Below, one piece after another: positions 8,839-15,692 of a DNA stretch of 64,000 nucleotides (positions are counted from its first letter, which is position 1; each line of letters starts with the position of its first letter). A program made the translations under genes and the position numbers. A model generated the notes under the pieces. The model saw only the letters and a list, made by a program, of their open reading frames with translations. It ran no database searches and was not told the origin of the DNA. Source of the DNA: Cognatishimia maritima (GTDB lineage Bacteria; Pseudomonadota; Alphaproteobacteria; Rhodobacterales; Rhodobacteraceae); assembly GCF_900129685.1 (NCBI RefSeq), contig NZ_FQWM01000002.1:210654-274653 (forward strand). The letters are read 5' to 3'.

Positions 8839-9926
8839 GATACAAAAAGCATATCCAAAACGGCACGCGCGGCTTCGTCGGTTCCGGCACTGCCGCCCAA
8901 ATCACGGGTCAGCACGCGGCCCTCAGCCACTACATCTTCGACAGCTTCGCGCAAACGGCGCGCGTCTTCAACCATAGCTGCATTGCCCTTCTCCAGGCCC
9001 AGCCAATCCAGCATCATGGCGGCTGACAGGATCATCGCCATCGGGTTCGCAACCCCTTGCCCGGCGATATCAGGCGCAGAGCCATGGCACGGTTGGAACA
9101 CCGCATGCTCAAGCCCGATATCTGCCGACGGTGCAAGGCCAAGCCCGCCCATCAAACCCGCGCCAAGGTCAGAAAGAATGTCACCAAACATGTTTTCAGT
9201 GACCAGAACGTCAAAATCCCAAGGTTTCTGCACCATCCAAAGTGCGGTCGCATCCACATAGGCATGATCCGCTTTCAGATCAGCGTGGTTGGCGGCTTCG
9301 GCATCAAACATATCCCGAAAGAAAGCAAACGCGCGGAATACATTTGCCTTGTCAACGCAGGTTACACGCCCCGTCCCGCGCCCCGCCTTTTTTCGGTTTT
9401 GCGCCAATGCGAAGGTGAACTTGAACAGCTTTTCAGAGATCTCCCGTGTGATTAGCAGGGTTTCGCGCGCTTCGTTTTCCGAAACCTCACCCCGTCCCTG
9501 CGTATAAAATAGCCCTTCTGTGCTTTCGCGAATGAGAACGAAGTCGATCTCTTTGCCTTCGGGCATATTCAAGGGCGTGGTTTGGCCCGCCTTCACGGTG
9601 ACCGGACGCACGCCTGCAAATAGGGTCAAGGCCTTCCGCAGGTCAATCTGCGGCGATATTTCTGTACCGTCCGGATAACGGACATCCGGCAAACCCATCG
9701 CCGACAATAGGATCGCATCGGCGGATTTTGCGATTTCCATCGAGGTCGCCGGAAATGATTCGCCGGTTTTGGCATAGTGGGCGGCCCCTGCGGGTGCATC
9801 GACGAATCGCAGATCGTATTTGTCGGACGCATCCGCCATTTTGCGCAGGATTTCGACCGTCGGGGCCATAATTTCAGGGCCAATCCCGTCTCCTGCAAAT
9901 ACCGCGATATCAAAAGTGTTCGCCAT
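8835..9926 (-). CDS. isocitrate/isopropylmalate dehydrogenase family protein
   Basis: A 363-residue beta-decarboxylating hydroxyacid dehydrogenase (IPMDH/tartrate/D-malate dehydrogenase group). The N-terminus FAGDGIGPEIMAPTVEIL and the late VTENMFGDILSDLGAGLMGG (metal-binding Asp residues) and PCHGSAPDIAGQG are family signatures; the substrate arginines lie in DLRKALTLFAGVRPV. It oxidises and decarboxylates a 2-hydroxy-3-carboxy acid with NAD(P) and Mg/Mn. The residues do not let me choose between tartrate, D-malate, 3-isopropylmalate or another acid, but catabolic context (TTT transporter, GntR) argues against leucine biosynthesis. The start has SD-like GGGAAAA. Confidence 0.85.
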   Translation of the reverse strand: MANTFDIAVFAGDGIGPEIMAPTVEILRKMADASDKYDLRFVDAPAGAAHYAKTGESFPATSMEIAKSADAILLSAMGLPDVRYPDGTEISPQIDLRKALTLFAGVRPVTVKAGQTTPLNMPEGKEIDFVLIRESTEGLFYTQGRGEVSENEARETLLITREISEKLFKFTFALAQNRKKAGRGTGRVTCVDKANVFRAFAFFRDMFDAEAANHADLKADHAYVDATALWMVQKPWDFDVLVTENMFGDILSDLGAGLMGGLGLAPSADIGLEHAVFQPCHGSAPDIAGQGVANPMAMILSAAMMLDWLGLEKGNAAMVEDARRLREAVEDVVAEGRVLTRDLGGSAGTDEAARAVLDMLFVS

Positions 9927-9983
9927 TTTTCCCGCTTTCTTTCCGTTCGGATTGCTCTTTTCGTGGCTTTTTCAAACCATAAG

Positions 9984-10036
9984 TTGACAATGCATTCATT
10001 AATGCATACGCAAATAAATGCAATAACAAACGCATT
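9984..10036 (+). promoter_or_regulatory. promoter and repeat array upstream of tctC
   Basis: A consensus -35 TTGACA (9984-9989) is overlapped by ATGCATT-CATT-AATGCAT (9990-10007), a perfect 7-base inverted repeat. Further related copies follow: AATGCAA (10017-10023) and ACGCATT (10030-10036). A poor -10 (TACGCA, 10007-10012) lies 17 bases after the -35. The layout suits repression by the divergently encoded GntR regulator. A strong SD, GGGAGGAG, is at 10043-10050. Confidence 0.5.
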
Positions 10037-10056
10037 ACTCTCGGGAGGAGCAAAAA

Positions 10057-11064
10057 ATGAAATTTGCATTGCGCAAAGCAGTGACGATCACTGCCGTGAT
10101 TGCGGGGCTGGGAACAGCGGCTGCCGCGCAGGAATATCCCTATCGCGACATCACCACAGCCGTGGTCTGGGGCGCCGGTGGTGGCACCGACTCGATCAAC
10201 CGCATGATCATGGCGGAAATGGAAAAGCACCTGCCGGTGTCCATCAACGTGATCAACCAAACCGGTGGCGTCGCAGGCTCCAACGGGATGGTTTACGTCT
10301 CAAACCAACCGGATGACGGCTATACGCTGGTCGGCCTGTCTGAATCCAACGTGACTGCAGCGGTGCAAGGCGGTTGGGACAAGAAATTCGACTATTGGTA
10401 TCCGTTTATTGTCGGCGGTTCCCCTGATCTGATCTCTGTTCCGGCAAACAGCCCTTACAACACGATTGAAGAACTGGTTGATGCCGCCAAGGCAGCGCCA
10501 GGTACAATCCCAGCCGCTGCATCCGGCGCAGGGTCGATCCACCACCTGAACCTTCTCGCGATTGAGCAAGGCTCCGGCGCGACCTTCAAATTTGTGCCTT
10601 ATAAAGGCTCTGCACCGGGTCAAGAAGCGGCCATCGCAGGCGAAGTGGCCTTGGTTGTGACCTCCCTTGCAGAACAAGCCGCTCTGATCGAAGGTGGCCA
10701 GCTAAAGCCGCTGGCAATGCTGACCGCAGACTCCGTCGAAATCGCAGGCATGACCGTGCCATCCGCATTCGACAGCTTTGACGGTTTGGACAAATATCTG
10801 CCGCTGAAACAGGCGATTGGTTTTGCTGTCCACAACTCTGCCAGCGATGAGATCAAAGCCAAGCTGGGCGAAGCGTTCGAAAAAGCAATTGCGTCTGATA
10901 TCGTGGCCGAGTGGGCAACCGCGAACAACTATGACGTTGGTGGCCAGTATGGCGAAGAAGCCCAAGCGCTGTTTGCAACGCTGGAAAGCACCTTCGCTTA
11001 CACCCTGAAGGATCTGGGCGCGACAACAGTCGACCCAATGTCCCTTGGGATCAACAAGCCATAA
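10057..11064 (+). CDS. TTT-family periplasmic substrate-binding protein (TctC/Bug)
   Basis: Extracytoplasmic solute receptor of a tripartite tricarboxylate transporter, 335 residues. A clear Sec signal ends in GTAAAAQ-EYP. The mature protein starts with the Bug-type phosphate-loop-like VVWGAGGGTDSINRM, and continues with NQTGGVAGSNG and the second carboxylate-binding loop PAAASGAGSIHHLN. It binds a carboxylated ligand in the periplasm and delivers it to TctAB. First gene of a five-gene operon and separated from tctB by a hairpin, which would let the receptor be made in excess. The ligand is unknown; neighbours suggest a hydroxy-acid or sugar-acid. Confidence 0.9.
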   Translation: MKFALRKAVTITAVIAGLGTAAAAQEYPYRDITTAVVWGAGGGTDSINRMIMAEMEKHLPVSINVINQTGGVAGSNGMVYVSNQPDDGYTLVGLSESNVTAAVQGGWDKKFDYWYPFIVGGSPDLISVPANSPYNTIEELVDAAKAAPGTIPAAASGAGSIHHLNLLAIEQGSGATFKFVPYKGSAPGQEAAIAGEVALVVTSLAEQAALIEGGQLKPLAMLTADSVEIAGMTVPSAFDSFDGLDKYLPLKQAIGFAVHNSASDEIKAKLGEAFEKAIASDIVAEWATANNYDVGGQYGEEAQALFATLESTFAYTLKDLGATTVDPMSLGINKP

Positions 11065-11078
11065 GGCGTGACAATCCG

Positions 11079-11104
11079 AAAGGGCGCCTGTGGGCGCCCT
11101 TTTT
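11079..11104 (+). terminator. intercistronic attenuator/terminator tctC-tctB
   Basis: AAAGGGCGCC-TGTG-GGCGCCCTTT with following Ts: a perfect 10-base stem (11079-11088 with 11093-11102), four-base loop and T-run to 11104. It lies between the stop of tctC and the true start of tctB and has intrinsic-terminator form, so it should let only part of transcription continue. Confidence 0.75.
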
Positions 11105-11122
11105 CCGTCTGGAGACAAGACT

Positions 11123-11875
11123 TTGGATCAACCTGAAGAAACCGCAATCCTCCGCGCACGAGATTTCTGGACCTCGCTTGTCCTGATCGTTCTGTCGCTT
11201 TTCTTCCTCTGGGAAACCACCTCGATCCCCCTGTTCGGCGAAAACCGCGCCGGTGTGAGCGGCGGCGACTGGTATAACTCTGCCGCGCTTGTCCCGTTTG
11301 GCCTATTTGGCGGGTTGTTCCTGCTGGCCATCGGCCTTTTGGTGATCTCGATCCGCGCTGGCGGGGCAGCCCGCGCGATGAGTTCTGTCGGTCTGGGCTG
11401 GGATGGCAGCGAAGCGCTGCGGTTTGGCACCATAGGCATGACGATCGCGGCCTATGTCATCGGCCTTGTTCCGCGTGTTGATTTCATCATCTGCAGTGGT
11501 TTGTTGATCACTGCCTTGATCTATGGCTACCGAGGCGGACATGCGCAGCGCATGATCCTGACGGCCGTCGTGGTTGGTGTCGCGGGCCTTTACGCCTTTG
11601 TCGCCAACCTGCCGCAATCAGACTGGAAGCTGCATGACGACGATTGGATCACCTTGATCCTTTGGATCGCGCTGACCGCGTTTATCTTTGTTCGACATCC
11701 GCGCGACCGGATGTCCCGCGTGATCCCGGTCATTGCCCTCGTCGCACCTGCAATCCTTGTCTGCGCCATGGCCTTTGGCTTCCGCCAGAATGTCCCTAAC
11801 CGGGGCGGCCTCTTCTTCAAAACCATCGAATATCACTACTACGTGTCGCTCAAACCGCTCTGGAGCCAGAAATAA
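11123..11875 (+). CDS. TTT transporter small membrane subunit (TctB-like)
   Basis: Small integral membrane subunit of the tripartite tricarboxylate transporter. Hydrophobic segments such as WTSLVLIVLSLFFLWE, LFGGLFLLAIGLLVIS and IGMTIAAYVIGLVP are followed by further spans; total 250 residues, longer than the roughly 150 usual for TctB because of a C-terminal extension with two or three extra predicted spans. The frame opens at GTG 11090, but that lies inside the terminator stem. TTG 11123 has GGAG at 11111-11114 with 8-base spacing and is chosen. It ends one base into the start of tctA (TAATG). Confidence 0.8.
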   Translation: MDQPEETAILRARDFWTSLVLIVLSLFFLWETTSIPLFGENRAGVSGGDWYNSAALVPFGLFGGLFLLAIGLLVISIRAGGAARAMSSVGLGWDGSEALRFGTIGMTIAAYVIGLVPRVDFIICSGLLITALIYGYRGGHAQRMILTAVVVGVAGLYAFVANLPQSDWKLHDDDWITLILWIALTAFIFVRHPRDRMSRVIPVIALVAPAILVCAMAFGFRQNVPNRGGLFFKTIEYHYYVSLKPLWSQK

Positions 11876-13386
11876 TGGATTTTGTGATCTCTCAACTGGC
11901 CGGTTTCGGCGGTGCCATGGCGTCGCTGGTGGTCGATCCGCTGACCTATGTCTACCTAATCACCTCAGTCTTTCTTGGCATCACTTTCGGCGCGCTGCCC
12001 GGGCTAACTGCGACTCTGGCCGTCACCATTCTGACCGGGTTCTTCGGCAATAAGATCCCGCTGGATTACTCTCTGATTGCCCTGCTGGGGGCCTATGTTG
12101 GCGCGATCTACGGCGGGTCTTACCCATCCATTTTGCTGAACATCCCCGGGACCGCCGCCAGCGCGGCCACGGCAATGGACGGCTATCCGCTGGCCAAGGC
12201 AGGTCGCGGCGGCGAAGCGCTGGGCATGACAACAACAGCCAGCTTTATTGGCACGATCATTGGCACCTTTGCGCTGTTGATCTTTGTCTGGGTGCTGCTG
12301 CTGATATCCAAAAACATCGCCAGCCCCGAAAAGGCGCTGCTCGCGCTGTTTGGTATCCTGCTGTCGGGCACCTTGATGAGCGAAGACCTTGTGATCAAAG
12401 GCTGGATTGCTGGGATCATTGGCCTTGCCATGGCGATGGTCGGCATGGACCCGCTGCTGTCTGAACCGCGCTACACCTTTGGCTGGTCCTATATGCTGTC
12501 TGGCTTTCAGGTGGTGCCTGTTCTGATGGGCGCTTTTGCGATCCCGCAGATCATCGAAGGCATGCGCCATATCGAGGCCGGTAAGGTTCTGTCGCTTCAA
12601 GGCCGCATTGTTCCAAACTTTGCAACGGTCCGCCGATACCTACCCACGATTGGGCGTTCTGGCGTGATCGGGACTGGCGTTGGGGCCCTTCCCGGCGTGG
12701 GAGAAGACGTCGCCGGTTGGGTGTCTTATGGCGTTGGCAAAACGGTCTCTAAAGAAGGAGATCAATTTGGCAAGGGCAGCCTTGAGGGCTTGCTAAGTTC
12801 TGAGACCGCAAACAACGCCTGTATCGGCGGCGCGCTGATTCCGCTATTGGTGCTGGGTATTCCCGGCTCCCCGCCTGCTGCGGCGTTGATGGGAGCTTTT
12901 AAGATCAACAATGTCATTCCGGGACCAACGATTGACCCGGCCATCATCCTGCGTGTCGTCGCCATTCTGGTGCTGGCCAGCCTGACCATGTTTATCATGG
13001 GGCTGTTTACGGCCAAGATCTTCATAAAGATCCTGCGCATCCCGCAAACCGTCTTCCTGCCTGTGGTCATGGTGCTGACCACCATCGGCTCCTTCTCGGT
13101 CGGCGGCGGGATCAACGACCTTTACCTGATGCTGGGCGTGGGCTTCGTGGCTTACTTTATGAACCTCATGCGCTATCCGATTGCCCCGCTTGTGATCGGG
13201 GTCATTCTCGGGAGCCTGTTTGATGAGACCTTACGACGGTCCCTGTTCCTGTCCGACGGCGATCTTTCGGTCTTTGTCAGCCGCCCGGGCGCTGCGATCC
13301 TGCTGGCGCTCAATATCGCCCTCATCCTTAGCCAGCTGCCGATCACGAAACGCGGTCTGGCCAAGCTGAAAAGAAAGCGCGCCTGA
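11875..13386 (+). CDS. TTT transporter large membrane subunit (TctA)
   Basis: Large transmembrane subunit of the tripartite tricarboxylate transporter, 503 residues with about 10-12 hydrophobic spans. Family signatures are visible: GITFGALPGLTATLAV near the N-terminus, GAIYGGSYPSILLNIPG, and the repeated half with GALPGVGEDVAGWVSYG. It forms the translocation path in the inner membrane for the ligand brought by TctC, probably driven by the ion gradient. Its ATG overlaps the tctB stop by one base, and its own stop overlaps the next start (TGATG), marking tight translational coupling. Confidence 0.92.
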   Translation: MDFVISQLAGFGGAMASLVVDPLTYVYLITSVFLGITFGALPGLTATLAVTILTGFFGNKIPLDYSLIALLGAYVGAIYGGSYPSILLNIPGTAASAATAMDGYPLAKAGRGGEALGMTTTASFIGTIIGTFALLIFVWVLLLISKNIASPEKALLALFGILLSGTLMSEDLVIKGWIAGIIGLAMAMVGMDPLLSEPRYTFGWSYMLSGFQVVPVLMGAFAIPQIIEGMRHIEAGKVLSLQGRIVPNFATVRRYLPTIGRSGVIGTGVGALPGVGEDVAGWVSYGVGKTVSKEGDQFGKGSLEGLLSSETANNACIGGALIPLLVLGIPGSPPAAALMGAFKINNVIPGPTIDPAIILRVVAILVLASLTMFIMGLFTAKIFIKILRIPQTVFLPVVMVLTTIGSFSVGGGINDLYLMLGVGFVAYFMNLMRYPIAPLVIGVILGSLFDETLRRSLFLSDGDLSVFVSRPGAAILLALNIALILSQLPITKRGLAKLKRKRA

Positions 13387-13673
13387 TGTTTGCGGTCACT
13401 GTTCTGTTCGCCATCAAGCCAGAGTGCATCGATGACTTCATGCCATTGATGCACGCAAATGCCCGCACCTCTTTGCAAGAAGAGCCAGAGTGCCATCAGT
13501 TTGACGTCTGCCGGGGAAGTGATCCCTGTCAGGTTTTTCTCTACGAGATTTACACTGACAGGGCTGCCTTTGACCTTCATTTGGCAAGCGACCGTTTCCA
13601 AGCCTTTGACAAAGCGGTGTCTGCTATGGTCGCCTCCAAGTCAGTTCAGCTGTTTGAAGAGGTCACACAATGA
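13386..13673 (+). CDS. ABM-domain (antibiotic biosynthesis monooxygenase-like) protein
   Basis: A 95-residue ferredoxin-like fold protein of the ABM/YgiN type: VTVLFAIKPECIDDFMPLM, then SLQEEPECHQFDVC and the closing VFLYEIYTDRAAFDLHLAS. Such proteins dimerise; some are cofactor-free monooxygenases of quinols or aromatics, others isomerases or unknown. It overlaps tctA by one base and the MBL hydrolase by four, so it is made with the transporter. In this context a role in processing or detoxifying the imported compound is plausible but unproven. Confidence 0.75.
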   Translation: MFAVTVLFAIKPECIDDFMPLMHANARTSLQEEPECHQFDVCRGSDPCQVFLYEIYTDRAAFDLHLASDRFQAFDKAVSAMVASKSVQLFEEVTQ

Positions 13674-14476
13674 GCACATGGGAAGTCCTGTCCGTCAAAT
13701 ACGCAGAGCGCAACAGCCGCACGCGTGCCGACAGCTTTATCTTTGACGACAACCACGATGCCCCCCATGACATGGACTATTTCGTCTGGGTGCTGCGTCA
13801 GGGCGACCGGGTGATCCTTGTCGACACAGGCTATGATGAGGCCGAGGCCCAAGAGCGCGACCGCCCTATTCTGATTGATCCGAGGGCCGCGCTTGCCCCT
13901 CTAGGCATTCAACCAGAGACGGTGACAGATGTGATCGTCACCCATTTGCACTACGACCACGCCGGGGGGCTTCACATGTTCCCCAATGCCCGGCTGCATT
14001 TGCAAAGCGCCGAAATGGCCTTTGCAACCGGCCCGTGCATGTGTCACGCGACAATTCAGATGCCATTCACCGCTGCGCATGTCTGCGAAGCAGTAAAGCG
14101 GCTATACGCGGGGAAGGTGGTTTTCTACGACGGCGATGCAAAAGTTGCAGAAGGTGTCACCGTTCACCAAATCGGCGGGCACTCGCGTGGGTTGCAATGC
14201 GTGCGCGTGAAAACGGACGCGGGCTGGCTCGTTTTGGCCTCTGACGCGACGCATTATTACGAGAATTTCATCACCAGAAAGCCGTTTCCCATCGTCGTGG
14301 ACCTTGAGAACATGCTGCAAGGATTTGTTCGGTTGAAGCAGCTGGCAAGCCGCCCAGAGCTGGTCATCCCCGGCCACGATCCACTTGTCCGTCAGCTATT
14401 CCCGGAATTCACGGCCAATCATATCCATAAATTGGATCAAGGTCCTTCTGGTGTCTTACCAGAATACCCTAGCTAA
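13670..14476 (+). CDS. MBL-fold hydrolase, N-acyl homoserine lactonase-like
   Basis: Metallo-beta-lactamase fold protein of 268 residues. The zinc-binding signature is VTHLHYDHAGG (HxHxDH), followed by the downstream metal ligands in GGHSRG and LASDATHYYEN, and IPGHDP near the C-terminus. This pattern and length match the AHL-lactonase-like (AttM/AiiB) group, which open lactone rings. Final gene of the TTT operon, overlapping the ABM gene by four bases. With a Gfo/Idh/MocA dehydrogenase across the divergent promoter, hydrolysis of a sugar-type lactone is as likely as quorum quenching. Confidence 0.78.
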   Translation: MSTWEVLSVKYAERNSRTRADSFIFDDNHDAPHDMDYFVWVLRQGDRVILVDTGYDEAEAQERDRPILIDPRAALAPLGIQPETVTDVIVTHLHYDHAGGLHMFPNARLHLQSAEMAFATGPCMCHATIQMPFTAAHVCEAVKRLYAGKVVFYDGDAKVAEGVTVHQIGGHSRGLQCVRVKTDAGWLVLASDATHYYENFITRKPFPIVVDLENMLQGFVRLKQLASRPELVIPGHDPLVRQLFPEFTANHIHKLDQGPSGVLPEYPS

Positions 14477-14567
14477 ATGTTGATAAACGTTACCATTCTC
14501 GAAGGCGTCGTTTTTCTTGCACACGCATGCAAAAAGTTGAACGTTTGCTCAAAAAGTAGGTGATTTT

Positions 14568-14600
14568 CTCATTATTTGAACGTATAAGTCTCATAATGAG
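14568..14600 (+). promoter_or_regulatory. inverted repeat containing the SD of the winged-helix gene
   Basis: CTCATTAT (14568-14575) and ATAATGAG (14593-14600) form a perfect 8-base inverted repeat with a 17-base loop. The right arm holds GAG of the SD (GAGG, 14598-14601) for the gene at 14612. An 8-base direct repeat TTGAACGT occurs at 14537-14544 and again inside the loop at 14576-14583. It may act as an operator or as an RNA hairpin hiding the SD. Confidence 0.4.
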
Positions 14601-14611
14601 GTACGAGTATA

Positions 14612-14905
14612 ATGACTGATATATCCAAAATTACTGAGTTGAGAAAACTGCTTCTGGGCATGGAACGTGCTATGGGGCTTGAAGACCTGTCAGCGGTCGA
14701 ACGTGACATCTACTACGCAGCATCCGAATTGGCGTCACGCAACCATGGCGTGCGCACAACGGGCTTGCTGTCCCACGACCTGATGGAAAATGTCTCACGT
14801 CCGACGTTTTTTCGGGCACTTAAATCACTTGTGAACAAAGGATACCTGTCGCAAGCCTCGACATCCCGCCGCGGCGTTTATATGGTGAATGCACCACAGG
14901 TCTAA
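14612..14905 (+). CDS. small winged-helix DNA-binding-like protein
   Basis: A 97-residue protein I cannot assign to a named family. The central part reads like a winged helix: an amphipathic helix (SAVERDIYYAASELASR), then SHDLMENVSRPTFFRALKSL resembling a helix-turn-helix with recognition helix, and a basic beta-wing (ASTSRRGVYMV). MarR/GntR-type single-domain regulators look like this. It has no effector domain. It is followed 23 bases later by a membrane protein on the same strand, and it is preceded by repeats that could be its own operator. Confidence 0.6.
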   Translation: MTDISKITELRKLLLGMERAMGLEDLSAVERDIYYAASELASRNHGVRTTGLLSHDLMENVSRPTFFRALKSLVNKGYLSQASTSRRGVYMVNAPQV

Positions 14906-14928
14906 ACGGCCGAACGCTTAGGGGAAAT

Positions 14929-15483
14929 GTGTTGCGACTGCCTGCGCTGGTTGTCGAAATAGCAGTAGCGTCTACGGCCTATTTCGTCGCTTCCATTCTG
15001 ACATTCGAGGTCCTGACACCGGTTCAAGACCTGTTTTTTGTCGATTTCTACAGCAGCGCAAGCTTGCTTTTCCTACCGCATGGCGTGCGCGTTCTGACCG
15101 CGTGGCTTCTGGGCTGGCGATCTATCATTGCATTGCTGCCGGGGGTGTTCCTCACTTACTTTTATCTCGCAGGCATGAAAGCCTTCTTGCCGAGTCGCTT
15201 GGCTGGCATTGCGATTGCCGTTCTTGTGGCCCCGATCGTGTTTGAGACCATAGCGCGGCTTTGGCGCGATATCCGTCCATCGTTAAATCGCGAACCCTGC
15301 TGGTATTGTGTGATGGGGGCGGGTGTTATCTCTGCGATTGTGATTGGCATTCTGACAAACCTAGCCTTTGGCAGCCCGCCGTTGGATTACTTTGCCTTCT
15401 TTATCGGGGATGTTTTGGGCCTGTTTGTCCTGATGCTGATTCTGATGCTGGTCTTCCGGCAGCTGCGCAAAGCGAGTTCCTAA
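14929..15483 (+). CDS. MASE1-like integral membrane protein without output domain
   Basis: A 184-residue very hydrophobic protein with about five to six spans. LPHGVRVLTAWLLGWRSI followed by LLPGVFLTY and the late FIGDVLGLFVLMLIL resemble the conserved elements of the MASE1 sensor domain (P-x-G-V, LxG, GD-x-L-G), but no kinase, GGDEF or other output domain follows; the protein ends in RQLRKASS. The start is GTG 14929, with TTG 14932 as alternative; AGGGG at 14920-14924 serves as SD. Likely co-transcribed with the winged-helix gene, possibly as a membrane sensor partner. Function unknown. Confidence 0.6.
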   Translation: MLRLPALVVEIAVASTAYFVASILTFEVLTPVQDLFFVDFYSSASLLFLPHGVRVLTAWLLGWRSIIALLPGVFLTYFYLAGMKAFLPSRLAGIAIAVLVAPIVFETIARLWRDIRPSLNREPCWYCVMGAGVISAIVIGILTNLAFGSPPLDYFAFFIGDVLGLFVLMLILMLVFRQLRKASS

Positions 15484-15635
15484 GACTCTGCAATATCGGT
15501 CTGAAATCTCTTGCGTGCTTTGCGATTCTCCTCGGAATGCGCGCTCAAAAAGCGTTGAATGTTCGGCGTTCCTCGCAACTCCGGAATTCTGCCACGTAAT
15601 TTATTAGCGATTTGAAACATGATTTTGTATTTTTG

Positions 15636-15684
15636 TTGCGCTGCAGTTGCAAAATGATTATGTCACAGTGCAGCAAAACAAGGA
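15636..15684 (+). promoter_or_regulatory. possible operator and leader of the methylsuccinyl-CoA dehydrogenase gene
   Basis: TTGC (15636-15639) and GCAA (15649-15652) form a spaced inverted pair, and TTGCAA (15647-15652) is itself palindromic. Short-chain acyl-CoA regulators of the RamB/ScfR type bind TTTGCAAA-like sites, so control by such a factor is possible. AGGA at 15681-15684 is the SD, 8 bases before the ATG. Confidence 0.25.
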
Positions 15685-15692
15685 TATGATTC

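Noticed and set aside
11090-11122. GTG start for tctB inside the terminator
   Set aside because: It lies in the hairpin stem and lacks an SD; TTG 11123 has GGAG at good spacing.
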